DNA of 64,000 nt. Source: Xenopus tropicalis. Its lineage: Eukaryota; Chordata; Amphibia; Anura; Pipidae. The translations under genes were made by a program, and so were the position numbers. The notes under the pieces are model-generated. The model made no database searches. It saw only the letters and a program-made list of their open reading frames with translations, and had not been told where the DNA came from. Below are positions 46,901-56,883 of this stretch, one piece after another. The first letter of the stretch is position 1. Each line of letters opens with the position of its first letter. The DNA lies in the NCBI RefSeq assembly GCF_000004195.4, contig NC_030681.2:89721681-89785680 (forward strand), read 5' to 3'.

Positions 46901-49900
46901 CAGGATGGGAAGAGATATTTCAGTGATGTCACTGTAGGCTTCACACCGCTGTAGGCTGCCAGCACCATATCTCAGAGAAGCAAGCAGGGATCTGGGAATT
47001 TAGATGCAGTAAGTACTTAAAAAGAATGCCTTTAGACTTACTTTTAATCTATATTAACCTTTCATTGTCCTTTAAGCTAAATATATCTGTACATATTCCA
47101 TATTATAATTTTTAAACAAGCACTTTACCAGCAGTGACAAAAACAGGGTCATTAATGCAAATAAATACCAATAAATGTAACCTTTCTCTAATGACCAATA
47201 TCATTTTAATTACTGCAACTTAGTAACTGTACAACGTGATGCAATAGGTAATAATATATTCTTATCCATTAACCTTTTAAAGGTTTAGTTTTAGTTCTTA
47301 CTCAGGCTAAAGCCTAGTTTAACATTACAGAAGTACTGCTCGGAGCTTAAAGTGGCAATGTGTGCTACATTATAAATGTTATACTTCTACCACCACATGA
47401 GGCCTTTCCTTTATAGCATGTACATCACTACATTCAGGAAAAGACCGACTACAGTAGTACATTGATCTCTATTGTAGGCTCCTAAAACCTACTAAGGCTG
47501 TCTTAATCTGTGGGAAGTTGATCAGTTTTATTCACACACTTCCATGTATTTGCATGTGCAGACATCAGAACCAAGCCCATTTGCAGGAGCTGGGTAAGCT
47601 GTCCTGTTGTTACTTTGTTGCACACCCCTTCCTTTAATTGGACCCAGAACAGAAATATTTGACAAGAGTTCTGCACATTATAGTTCTTGCTATTGCTAAG
47701 AAACCAGCTCAACATGTCCACTGGTAATGCAATCTAATTTCTGCCTGTTCAGACTAACACTTGGTGCTATGCTTGATATGAACTACAACTCCTAGCATGA
47801 CCTGCCATCTAGGTATAATGTTATCCTTTTTATTTACTGCAGCAATAGCTCTCTGAAAAGCTTCTAACAATAATACAAATAGTGTACTTTATGATGATTC
47901 CTATTGTCTGCAACAATTTCTTGCAGTTATTGCTGTTAATTTTCAGTTAATGTCTGATGCGGTACAACAATTAGCAGGAGATCCAGGTGCTTGTAGTTTT
48001 CAATCAACAGAAAAACAACCAGTTTTCTTGCCTCTCTTTGTAGCAGTTAAAGAACATATACTGCAAGGGATGCTGGAAGTTTTATTCTTTCATTAATTGT
48101 GGTAGGAACACAGAAGGCTAAGGCTGAGCATACACTGGCCAATATTGTTTGCCAGCTCTTGTATGGGGCCAAAACAGTGCCACAGATATCATTTTGGCTG
48201 ACTGAAAAATCCCTTTAGGCAAGGACTACATGGGGCCTTGGTTGCAGTCATTGAAGCTCAGGTCACTCACAGCAGTCCCACAACATGGTGGTCTTGGGCT
48301 GGTACAGAATCCAAAACATAAATGAGGTTATGTAATAACAGAAACAAACAGGTCTAGTTACTTGTAGCCAATCAGCAGGTAGAATTTGCTAGTCACCAAT
48401 TTAAAAGCAAACATCTTAGTGGTTGCTATGGGTTACTGCGTCTGGGAAAACTTTGTGCATTTTATTACATGCACAGTTACAGTATTGTATTCAGGCCTCG
48501 TGGTTTATGAAATAAACATGTTCACTGAATATTTCTTAAAACTTCTTAAAGGAGAAGGAAAGTCATTTTGGCATTTTACTGCCAATAGATTTGCCACATT
48601 AGTGCCGCTTAGAACACTATATTTATTCTGCACTATATTTATTCTGCAGCTGCAATTTTAGCTTGGTTTTCATAGCTTCCTGCTTGCAGTTAACAGTTAT
48701 AACTCAGATCACACATTCCTAAGGGGGGGGAGAGGGAGTTCTTAGTGTCCTTGTGGGAGGGGGTAGCAGGAGAGAGGAGAGAACTGTGCAGACTCTGGCC
48801 CCAGGAATGAAGGATTTTTCAGATACCCTAAGAACATGTTTACAAAAAAGGAGACAAGAAATCCTGTGTTTCTTTTGATAGAGGACTCGGCGCAGCATTT
48901 CTGTGAGTGCTTATGGCTGTATTTACATAGACCTTTCTGATAAAGCTTACTTAGTTTTTACCTTTCCTTTTCTTTTAAAAACAAAAATAATGAGAAGCTG
49001 TGAATATATTGGGATTTTAATGTTTTTCTTACAGGGACAAGCCAAAGCACAAGCATAGGCATCCAAACAAATGAGACTGCCTTGCTGATGGAGTCTTTTC
49101 CTACTCCACCACCTCCAGTTGTTCAAGCTGATTCATTAGAGCTGACGTGTGAGGAGGCACTTAAAGTGGTAAAAAAATGTTTTAACATAATCAGGAAGAT
49201 AATAAGAAACAATCTGAACTTTTTAACCCTAAGACTTTCAAGAACATAGTGGCTAGTTTAGTATTATCACAAGCTAATACATACTGGCTGTGAATTCACT
49301 AAATACTGCATTTATAAGTATCCTCCCATTTCCAACCAATGTAACTTTTCTGGCCTCTGCATCAGCATGCATAATCATGGCAGGGTATACTTTGATGTGT
49401 GCCATTGCTAAGGCAAGATCTTAGAAAGGTTGTTGTCAGGGAGTGTGTCTTGAAAATCTAGAGCAGGGATCCCCAACCTTTTATAACTGTGAGCCACATT
49501 TAAATAGAAAAAGTTTTGAGGAGCAACACAAGCAGGAAAAAAGTTCCTGGAGGGTGCCATAAGAGCTATAATTTATTTGGTAGCCCCTATGTGGACTGGC
49601 AGCCTACAGAATGCTCTGTTTGGCATTATACTGGGTTTTTATGCAAAACTTGCCTCCTTACCAGAAATTCAAAAATAAGCACCTGCTTTGAGGCCACAGG
49701 GAGCAACATCCAAGGGGTTGGGGAACAACATGTTGCTCACAAGCCAATGGTTGGGGACCACTGAGAGGTAGAGGAATGGAGAATTACAGAGGCAAACATG
49801 CTCAGGCAGCTAAGGAGTTAAAATGTTATCATCTGCCTCTCTAGAAGGATGGAACTTAACAACATTTAATACAAAATCTTCAGCTCTACAGCTTTTGTTT

Positions 49901-51483
49901 ATGTAACATTTCATTGGCCACATCATGCTGAAAAGTGCAGTAATAGCTGGTGGCCATTGGTTGACCATCCCTGGTTATTTAAAGGACAGCAACACCAGTA
50001 AATAAAAATACCCTAAAAGCATTTACACATCATGCCCACTTAATATGCACATTCAAATATGTGGCACCATTTGATCCTTGTAATAACTGTATGTAGATTT
50101 TCTGGTTGGGCATTTGTGACAGGTAATTAATATAACAACAGAAGAAAGACAGCTGAACATAGCAGAGCTGACAACTAACATAGTGTAATTAAACCAAGAC
50201 TTTTATATGACTACCGCTCAACACAGCCTGTTTGCTTTTCCACTCTAACCTGAGAATCATGCTTGCACACTGTTTCTTACAGTGTACCTGTTGACCATCC
50301 ATATTGACACCAGCCCCGTCTCATTCACAGTTTTAATATCTCCTAAAAAAAACCTTTTAAGCCTTTGTAAGCTTCTGATGCCCCTGTTTACTTTTACTAA
50401 CCCTTCCAATAACCCTCTGAACTACTGCTAACTCTTCATACCACTTCTTACATTTATTTTTCATTTGTAGCAAAATGATTTAAACAAGGGCTATCCAAGA
50501 AGAGGCTCATAAGCTGGATGTGTCCCTCCAAAGTATATTTGCAACCCTTTGCTGCATTGCTATAGGTTGCAAGGACTGCTTTTTATTTGTATATAATCCA
50601 TTCACCTGTACATGTAATATGTCAGCTATAGCTTCTCACTACATGAGAGAACCTAAACATAACTTTTAAACCACTGTACCACACTACCGCCAATAAAACA
50701 TAAGACAAAAGAACAAAATATCACACTCTAAGGAAGTAAATAACATAGAGTTACATGGAAACATAGTGTTATTTTAATCTTGCTTTCCTGTAAGGAAGAA
50801 AAGTTTCTATTGCTAGTATGATATGTAATTATTTATATATAATTTATATATAATAATTTATATATTATTTATATATAATTGCAATTCGGCACTTCTTTAT
50901 TTTTGTAAAGGAGCAGAAACATCTCAAGAGGCTGCTAAAGGGGGAAGTGAAATATAAGAGAGAAAAAGAGAGAGCAGAGCAAAAAATGGAAGAAGACCGA
51001 AATGGTAAAGAACAAAATATTTTAGAAGACAAAGCACAAAAGCTACATGAAGGTAAAAACAAATTGTTGAGTGACACCATGTCCATCTTTAGTGCTATTT
51101 GGCAGAAGGTGTTAATGTCATCGATAAATCATTAGAGATGTTGTTTTGTCACTCCACATGAATTGTTTTAAAAAAACAACTTATTTTCAGTATAATTCTG
51201 TATATATAAAGGTATAGGACTTTTTATCCAGAATGCTCGGGTCCTGAGGTTTTCTGGTAAGGGGTCTTCCATAATTTAGATCTCCATACTTTGTCTTCTA
51301 AAAAAATGTTCAAACACTAAATAAACCCAACTGTTTTGCCACCAATATGAATTCATGCAATTCAGTTACCATCAAGTACAAGGTGCTGTTTTATTATTAC
51401 AGATACAAAAAAATCATTTTTAAAATGAAGTCTATGGGAGGTGGGCCTTTCTATAATTTGGAGCTTTCTGCATGTATAGTATG

Positions 51484-51514
<31 letters not shown>

Positions 51515-52309
51515 CTTGTATTTAAAATTTGAGAATGCAAGTTTTATGGCTTGTTTATTATCATTTCAGAATGGGAAATAGATGAACCTGAGAGACAAAA
51601 AAATAAACTTGAAAAAGAGAACACAGAAGAGGAAAGGCATAAAAAAGAACTCTTGCTTGCTAAGATGTTTGAAATTGATAGGGAAAATGAAGGTACAGAG
51701 TACTTTGATACTTTTAAGGGTGCTTCTCAGACATCACCTTTTGAGTCATCTTTGAGAATTCATACACCAGAGACAAAATATAAAATCTACAAGCTCTCTG
51801 ATCCAACTCAGAAAGTGCCCAGTGGGCTCCCAGTCCAAGGGAGCCATGAAGCCTCCTCAAAATTAGAGGCGCCAGGCCACATAAATGAAAATAGAGTTGA
51901 TCCAAAGGTTGACATTTCATTTGGCAGCTATGCACCATCCTTTGGAAAAGGTAGATCAAGTGGATCAGTTCTCAATAATGAAGATTTAGATGAAACAATC
52001 ATAAGCACTGCCAAATTAAATATACAAAAAGAGAGAAAGCCTAATTTAATGGAACAACTTTTTGGCAGTGGTCCGAGCACAACACTTCCCACTATAGCTA
52101 AACACAGTGACTCCAAAGCGAGCCATGATGCAAGTAGTATCCGACCATGGGAGAAAAGCAGTGAGATCAAAGTGAAAAATGATCTTTTCTCTGGAGAAGA
52201 CAAAACTGGAAGCTCTAACAGACACCGTTCTCAGCTCCCGGCAGGAAGGCCTGTAGTGAAAGCTGTTGGCTCTTTTGAGGATGAAATTGAAGAAGTTGTG
52301 CTGCGTTAA
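37555..52309 (+). CDS. LCA5: Lebercilin (LCA5), seven coding exons
   Basis: Ciliary coiled-coil protein; human LCA5 loss causes Leber congenital amaurosis, and the protein works with intraflagellar transport in photoreceptors. Coding exons: 37557-37926, 40577-41106, 43033-43170, 46435-46531, 49035-49168, 50911-51052 and 51570-52309. All splice sites are GT/AG and phases agree, giving 716 residues (human about 697). Residues 1-123 are a Ser/Asp-rich, poorly conserved N-terminus. About 157-364 is the lebercilin coiled-coil domain ([57 protein letters not shown]). 424-510 is a charged coiled coil. The tail keeps LMEQLFGSG and ends DEIEEVVLR. The first exon carries only 2 bases before ATG, so a 5' UTR exon lies upstream. 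Identity rests on recall of the family. Confidence 0.96.
38931..39040. mobile_element. MITE family A, left-end fragment
   Basis: Begins acaggtatagaatctattat and continues gacctgggattttatggataagg, then breaks off at a TTAA where ttaaaggagaaggagaggct of a T2-like scrap starts. Confidence 0.75.
39037..39133. mobile_element. T2-like MITE fragment
   Basis: Starts ttaaaggagaaggagaggc and holds cagtgctcccgttaggagaa and aactgcaccgacccagggt, equivalent to one hairpin arm of the element at 14539-14960. The rest is missing. Confidence 0.6.
39557..40424. mobile_element. TIR element (CAGGGCCGCCATCA) carrying a minisatellite
   Basis: The first 14 bp (cagggccgccatca) are a perfect inverted match to the last 14 (tgatggcggccctg). 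Just inside are gggggcccggctgtgatac and aggccccctttaaag on the left, and cccggaaaattttgttgtgaggggcc on the right. About half of the interior is a G-rich tandem array. Open frames run through the array on both strands, but these follow from its composition and are not evidence of genes. Confidence 0.8.
39824..40280. repeat. G-rich minisatellite (GGAGCTGGAGGATGCTGGG-type)
   Basis: Variable units made of ggagctggaggatgctggga, agtactctgggggggg and agctggaggtttctggtgg. The largest clear higher-order unit is about 110-130 bp (40008-40090, 40091-40185, 40186-40230). Strong G/C strand asymmetry with many runs of three to eight G on the plus strand. Confidence 0.85.
40577..41106 (+). CDS. LCA5: LCA5 coding exon 2
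   Basis: Acceptor ttcttttttag; donor GTATGT after GTCAAG, phase 0 at the end. Encodes residues 124-300, including [27 protein letters not shown] and the long heptad coiled coil to [13 protein letters not shown]. It is the most conserved exon and the main support for the lebercilin identification. Confidence 0.97.
41445..41616 (-). mobile_element. L2-type LINE 3'-end fragment
   Basis: On the minus strand: agattgtaagatctatgggg, cagggacctccttcctactg and further downstream gctatacagcactgcg. Same end as the fragment at 24680-24890. Confidence 0.6.
42121..42380. mobile_element. GCACACGGGGAGATTAGT MITE, decayed copy
   Basis: Left end agggctgcggcacacggggag-attagt matches the left end of the palindrome at 53571-53889. 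Internal inverted blocks gccatcccatcggcg / gtatgccatccc and gcaatttcccgaaatcgcgg / ctgcgatttctggaaatcg are visible. The right terminus is missing or replaced by the next element. Confidence 0.75.
42389..42832. mobile_element. MITE with GGGGCCCATTCATGAAAT ends
   Basis: Left end ggggcccattcatgaaatc and right end gtttcatgatggacccc are inverted repeats, and TTA precedes the left end. The interior shares gccaggttggatctgtagag and aggcttccaaaatcatgc with the element at 1475-1951. Confidence 0.7.
43033..43170 (+). CDS. LCA5: LCA5 coding exon 3
   Basis: Acceptor tttgttttag|GAC, donor AAG|GTGAAT, phase 0 at both ends. Encodes residues 301-346, [20 protein letters not shown] to LQRLTQKLK, continuing the coiled coil. 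Confidence 0.96.
43620..44125. repeat. Purine-rich (GA) tract on the plus strand
   Basis: Roughly 500 bp strongly dominated by A and G on the plus strand, densest at 43940-44070 (e.g. gaaaggaggggaaaaagaag, gagagaaggagaggagaggg). The long open frames on both strands here result from the skewed composition. Confidence 0.8.
45580..45935. repeat. 58-62 bp minisatellite, six units
   Basis: Units start cagccagagttccaggagcc at 45580, 45638, 45696, 45754, 45813 and 45875; spacings are 58, 58, 58, 59 and 62. Each contains ggggaagg, gctgcagcgctgg and tgtctc-tgcc. The repeat length is not a multiple of 3 in most units, so the open frames crossing it are fortuitous. Confidence 0.92.
46435..46531 (+). 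CDS. LCA5: LCA5 coding exon 4
   Basis: Acceptor tttaatacag|GAA, donor AAAG|GTAATT, ending in phase 1. Encodes residues 347-378 ([20 protein letters not shown]), the end of the lebercilin domain. Confidence 0.95.
46570..47075. mobile_element. T2-like MITE, subfamily 2, copy 1
   Basis: TTAA-flanked, starts ttaaaggagaatgcaagtca and ends cctttcattgtcctttaa. Interior blocks: aaaacgccacacttttggct, gcctacaggctgc-type inverted core and cttctgattggctgg. Partial similarity to 59160-59807. Confidence 0.8.
48546..48978. mobile_element. T2-like MITE, subfamily 1, copy 2 (reverse)
   Basis: TTAA-flanked, starts ttaaaggagaaggaaagtca and ends gtttttacctttccttttctttt-aa. Block for block it is the reverse complement of 29872-30336. 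A short local duplication (cactatatttattctgca, twice) lies at about 48617-48650. Confidence 0.85.
49035..49168 (+). CDS. LCA5: LCA5 coding exon 5
   Basis: Acceptor ttcttacag|GG, donor GTG|GTAAAA, ending in phase 0. Encodes residues 379-423 ([19 protein letters not shown] ... [12 protein letters not shown]) with a four-proline run. The GIQTNE block is equivalent to a conserved lebercilin segment. Confidence 0.92.
49169..50910 (+). other. LCA5: LCA5 intron 5
   Basis: Contains MITE family B copy 4 (49463-49763) and an AT-rich tattta-tata tract (about 50829-50878) shortly before the acceptor tttttgtaaag. No other gene seen. Confidence 0.8.
49463..49763. mobile_element. MITE family B, copy 4
   Basis: Begins gcagggatccccaacctttt and ends ggttggggaccactga, with gcaacatccaaggggttggg inside. 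Confidence 0.85.
50911..51052 (+). CDS. LCA5: LCA5 coding exon 6
   Basis: Acceptor tttttgtaaag|GAG, donor GAAG|GTAAAA, ending in phase 1. Encodes residues 424-470, an extremely charged coiled-coil segment ([20 protein letters not shown]). Confidence 0.9.
51207..51470. mobile_element. MITE family A, right end lost
   Basis: Begins aaaggtataggactttttat, continues gaatgctcgggtcctgaggt and tttggagctttctg, then passes into TA repeats before the terminal repeat. Confidence 0.75.
51483..51510. repeat. (TA)n microsatellite
   Basis: About 14 TA units between the truncated MITE and the last LCA5 exon. Confidence 0.85.
51570..52309 (+). CDS. LCA5: LCA5 last coding exon (exon 7)
   Basis: Acceptor atcatttcag|AA; the exon runs to the TAA at 52307-52309. 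Encodes residues 471-716: a charged coiled coil ([20 protein letters not shown]), then a Ser-rich tail with [23 protein letters not shown] and the conserved end [14 protein letters not shown]. Start of the exon is set by the splice site, not by an ATG. Confidence 0.96.
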
Positions 52310-53521
52310 ATTCTAAAATTAGCCAGTGTGGTAATTTTATTTAATTGAAATATTGTTCATTTACATTTTCTGTTTAACAATTAATATGGGCTTGTTGTTT
52401 AGGGCAATGAAATGCAAGGCATTTTGTCACCCACATGAACCTTGTCCAAAGAGATATAGTGTATAATTGTACAAAAATGTGTTAGGTTGCATTTTAATGC
52501 TAATATGCAATTCTGCTAGTTGTCAAGGCTTTTCATTGTTATTTTCACAAGTTGTTCTTGCCTTGCGGGGAGCATATTTTCCTGCGGGTTACAAAACACC
52601 CCAGGTTCCATGTTCCAAAACTGCCTGTTAAGAAGTTCCCAAAAGTACTTTTGAATTCAAAACCATTGCAATCACCTTATTGAATCGTTTAATCCTGTGA
52701 AAATTTGGAACAAAGCATCCTAACACAATTGCGCAACTCATCTGCTTAGGTACAGGGGATTTCATGACCGTTCAATTCAAAAAGCTTTTTGTCGCCCATA
52801 GGGAGCGCAATTTGTCAGGGGTGGGGGGGGGGTCATCCCCAGGTTGGTATAAGGTCTGAATGATATGTACCATAAATTTAAAAATTGATTTATATGTCAT
52901 AAATGATTTAGGAACACAAAGTGATACTCTGAAACAAGTCTGTTGGTTCCAATTCCTTAGTCCTAGCAAGCAAGTTAAAACGCTTCCTGACTGAGGCAGG
53001 AACTGTTCAGCCAGGGACCCTGCAGGTGTTAAACTACAACTGTATCCCCAGCTGCTGTCAGTTCTCACTGGGTTTTCTATGTCCAATTCAGTAAAACATA
53101 TTTTATACTTTTTTGTGCACTTTAACATACACATATTCATATACTGTAGACCCTTAGCTGTGAAATCTGCTCTTTGGCATTACTATAGACACATGCATTT
53201 GAACACCAAGACACCAGCACAGGGGAATATGTCTGAATTTCTCATTCACTTAATGCTGCTATTGTGCGATTGTTCGGATACCCACAGAATATGGATAAAG
53301 AATCTAGGATTTGGTTTGAGATTCGTCTAAATTTGAGCACATCATGATTGGGCTGAATCCTAAGAGAGAAATGTAAAAGAAGTCATTAAGAGAAAAAATA
53401 TTTTTAATGTAAAAATGTTTGCCTTTGCATGAATTTATTTTAGCTTTTGCGAACCTGGAAACTTTAGCAACCACTCCTAGTGGTGGGAGGAAGATTGTAC
53501 ATTTTATAGTTTTGGAATAAA
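52310..53521 (+). other. LCA5: Probable LCA5 3' UTR and downstream flank
   Basis: AT-rich sequence after the stop. The first AATAAA I find on the plus strand is at 53516-53521 (tttggaataaaact); variant signals nearer the stop cannot be excluded, so the 3' end is uncertain. A G-run (ggggtggggggggggtc) lies at 52819-52833. Confidence 0.45.
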
Positions 53522-53570
53522 ACTTCTTACTAAAAAATATGTTTGCTCCAAAAGAGGAAGCCTCCTTAAA

Positions 53571-53889
53571 AGGGCTCTGGCACACGGGGAGATTAGTCGC
53601 CCGCGGCAAAACTCCCTGTTCGCGGGCGACTAATCTCCCCGAGTTGCCTACCCCTACCATCCCACCGGCGAACATGTAAGTCATCGGCGGGATGGCAGAC
53701 GTGGTGGGGCGATTTCACGCGAGTCTTTTTCTGCGATTTGCGCGAAATCGCGCCACCGAGTCTGCCATCCCGCCGGCGACTTACATGTTCGCCGGTGGGA
53801 TGGCAGGGGTAGGCAACTCGGGGGGATTAGTCGCCTGCGAACAGGGAGTTTTGCCGCGGGCGACTAATCTCCCCGTGTGCCAGAGCCCT
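53571..53889. mobile_element. Near-perfect 319-bp palindromic MITE
   Basis: Left end agggctctggcacacggggag and right end cggggag-reverse (ctccccgtgtgccagagccct) are inverted, and the match continues to the centre near 53730 (cgattt...gcgatttgcgcgaaatcg). Each arm contains its own shorter inverted repeat (ggagattagtcgcccgcgg / cgcgggcgactaatctcc). No coding capacity. It is GC-rich relative to its surroundings. Confidence 0.9.
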
Positions 53890-54447
53890 AAAGTGTGCTA
53901 TGCACAATTCAAATTAACAGTGCAATAATACAACTTTTATTACATTCCCCCTTAATTGTACTCACTTTATTATCATGTGACTTACAACATCTGAACAACT
54001 AAAGGCAACAATACTTTTGATTTGAATAAGACCAAATTTTTGCTTGGCTATTTAATATTCTTCCAAATCCTTTTTATTTAGAAGACAAATACCACAAAAA
54101 CATTCCACTAAATATTTGTTTTCTAGTCGAGTTTCAGTACAACTATATATCTCTGTTCATTTCTTGGTTTTATGCAAATCCATGTTTTTCAAATAGTACG
54201 ACAAGTAGGATTTGTTGGCATAGTTAATGTTCCAAGTGATTGTAATGTTACATATTAAAGGGTGATCTATAATGTGCTGATTGCATATAAATATTTTTAC
54301 CTACATCAGTTTTAAATACTCAATACTTGTGTATTTATTGTATGCCTTCTTATTACATATGTATGCTTCCATTACACCAAAAGGCACATGAACTGTTTCA
54401 GAGCCATGCAAGGCAAGTAAGTTAAGGTCTGGGAAAACCGCAGTTGC
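53890..54447. other. Intergenic, no gene seen
   Basis: AT-rich sequence between two palindromic MITEs; nothing recognisable. Confidence 0.5.
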
Positions 54448-54864
54448 TTAAAGGAACACTAACATCAAAAAATGAAAGTGTATAAAAGTAATTACAATAT
54501 AATGTACTGTTGCCCTGCACTGGTACAACTGGTGTGTTTGCCTCAGAAAGACTACTATAGTTTATATAAGTAGGCTGCTGTGTAGCCACGGGGGCAGCCA
54601 TTCAAAGGAGAAAAGGCACAGGTTACTTAGAAGATAACAAATAAACCCCCATTATATGGGGCTTATCTACTAGTTATCTGCTATGTAACCTGTGCCTTTT
54701 CTCCATTTTTCCAGCTTGAATGGCTGCCCCCATGGCTACACAGCAGCTTATTTATATAGTAGCTTTTCTGAAGCAAAAACACCAGTTTTTTTTGCTGAGA
54801 AGCAGCACATTATATTTTAATTACTTTAAAACACTTTTTTTTTTTGATGTTACTGTTCCTTTAA
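54448..54864. mobile_element. T2-like long-palindrome MITE
   Basis: TTAA-flanked, ends ttaaaggaacactaacatc and gatgttactgttcctttaa. The arms pair over nearly the full length (e.g. gctgtgtagccacgggggc-agccattca with its reverse complement; ggagaaaaggcacaggttac with its reverse complement), leaving a short central loop near 54650. Confidence 0.88.
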
Positions 54865-55439
54865 ATGTCCTTTCTCACTTGCAACCAATTCCCATTCACA
54901 TAAGGGAAAGCTGCTGCAAGTAACCACCTATGGCATAGCATAGGCAGATGCTGTCAGGAAGGGATTGCGGGGAAAGGGAGTGTTTTCAGCTTTATTTCTT
55001 GCATCTGAAATTGGCAGCTTGTTTCTCAATTATTTCCTAATGGTAAATATGTTTGCCAATTGCAATGTAAGGCAGAGAGTGCCTAAACTAAAAGTGCCTG
55101 AAAAGCTCTGTGCTATTACCCTTATACAGCTTGCCTGGTTCTGGCATTGTTTGGGTGCTTACTGGCATCCTTGTGCAGGAAACACAATATTTGTCATGCA
55201 GATGCCTATACTGTATGTAATAAGTATGCCTGAAAAACACACAGACAAATATGAAAGCTGTTTTTATTAAATGACATTCAATTCGATATAGAAATTGATG
55301 TAGAAAAATATTTACTCATACAGTTACTATGATAGATCTCATTTAGGAGTTTTTTCTAAAAAAAAAAAAAAAAACTTTTATGAGACCATTTGCATAGTAT
55401 CTTTCAAGAATTTGCCTGGAATTACATTCATTTATAGAC
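54865..55439. other. Intergenic, no gene seen
   Basis: AT-rich, includes an A-run at 55361-55374. The open frame at 54965-55270 has no recognised domain. Confidence 0.5.
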
Positions 55440-56378
55440 ATACCGTATATACTCGAGTATAAGCTTATCCAAATATAATCCGAGGTACCTAATTTTACCT
55501 AAGAAACCTGGAAAAACTTATTGACTCAAGTATAAGCCTAGGGTGGGAAATGAAGCCGCTACTGCTAAGTTTCAATAATCAAATAAATAACAGATAAATA
55601 AATAATAGATAACTTTAGGGAAAGAAAAATTCTACAGCAGCAGACAAAAGCAAGTTTGGGAAGGCTAAGGAAGCTGCCATACTAATTATCAAGTACTTGC
55701 CATCCTGCTGTGTGCGCTCCCATCGTATCAATCGTGTGCTTCACTCATATGCTGTGTGCGCTCCCATCATATTAGTGCTGTGTGCGCTCCCATCATATTA
55801 GTGCTGTGTGCGCGTCCCATTATGGCGCGTCGCATTGGAAGCATGACAAAGTTATTAGGGTGACTTTACTAGCTGATAGATACTCACAGACCATTACTGA
55901 CATCTGAATATACTTTTACTCCTTCCAAGTTTAGTAAAGCCCATTTGTTCTAGTAGAATTTGTTATACCTGTGTTGTGTTACAGGCAAAGTGAACTGTGA
56001 AACTGGAAAAAAAAAACCTTTAACTCACCTCCTTTGGAACATGACCACTTTATCTGCTTTGAGATCACTCAGATCAAGCTTCTTCCCTTTTTGTATGACA
56101 TTGGGGTGCTTGCGCATGAGAAGCCAACCAATGTGCGAAAAGAAGAAACCTCTCACAGCGTTATGTGTGGATCAGCATCCATGTTACATCTATTTAACCA
56201 TGTGCTGTTGCTCGAGTATATGTAACTGTGTGCTGTTGCTCGTTGAGCAGTTGTAACGCGCTCGTTGCGCGCAGCGATCGCGTTACAACTGCACAGCGAG
56301 CAACAGCACACAGTTACATATACTTGACAACATTTTTAGTGCTGAAAAACTCAGCTTATACTCTAGTATATACGGTAT
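55440..56378. mobile_element. 939-bp TIR element (ATACCGTATATACTCGAGTAT ends)
   Basis: Left end ataccgtatatactcgagta and right end (reverse complement ataccgtatatactagagta) match over about 26 bp with one change. Sub-terminal gactcaagtataagcctag and cttgagtat-type motifs repeat the end. The interior has tandem gctgtgtgcgctcccatcat units (about 55688-55830) and a strong palindrome (56216-56323). No transposase was recognised, so it is probably non-autonomous. Confidence 0.85.
56216..56323. repeat. Palindrome inside the TIR element
   Basis: gtatatgtaactgtgtgctg-ttgctcg ... ttgtaacgcg (56216-56260) pairs with cgcgttacaactg ... cagcacacagttacatatac (56279-56323); the centre is cgttgcgcgcagcgat. 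Confidence 0.88.
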
Positions 56379-56651
56379 TAGTTCTGAAAATATGGCTGTA
56401 TATTTCTGTTTTTAATTTGACAACTTGTGCCATAATACTTCATTAAATCAAATAATAACCAAGCTCATGTAGTACTGGGTGTATTTCAAAGAAATAGTTA
56501 CGGTGCAGTTATATAGGTTTTCCACAGATGTTGACAAAATTTATCTCAATCCTCATCAGAAGAATCTAAAAATGAGCCAAATACAATATGCCATGGCAAA
56601 TTTCTAAATATAGGGCAGAACCAATTCTTAAGAATGACTTGAAATACCATA

Positions 56652-56883
56652 CAGGTATGGGATCCATTATCCAGAAGCTCCAAATTACAGAATAAGAAAT
56701 CTCCCTTAGACTTAATTGTAATCAAATAGTTAAAATAAAATGGTTCCATTTTTCTCTGTAATAATAAAGCATAAACTTGTACTTGATACCAGCTATGATA
56801 TAATTAATCCTTATTGGAGGCAAAACAATCCAACAATATTGGGTTTATTTAATGTTTAAATAATTTTTAAGTATACTTGTTCA
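56652..56883. mobile_element. MITE family A, left part of a split copy
   Basis: Begins acaggtatgggatccattat and runs to gtttaaataatttttaagta-tactt, where it is interrupted. The missing right part resumes at 58132. Confidence 0.8.

Larger units (their letters stand above)
46532..49034 (+). other. LCA5: LCA5 intron 4
   Basis: Bounded by GTAATT and ttttcttacag. Contains T2-like MITEs at 46570-47075 and 48546-48978; 47076-48545 is mostly unique AT-rich sequence without a gene. Confidence 0.8.
51053..51569 (+). other. LCA5: LCA5 intron 6
   Basis: A short intron (517 bp) half filled by MITE family A sequence (51207-51470) and a TA microsatellite (51483-51510). The acceptor is ttatcatttcag at 51558-51569. 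Confidence 0.85.

Noticed and set aside
52772..53140. 122-codon minus-strand open frame downstream of LCA5
   Set aside because: Antisense to the probable 3' UTR, with no recognised domain or supporting splice sites.
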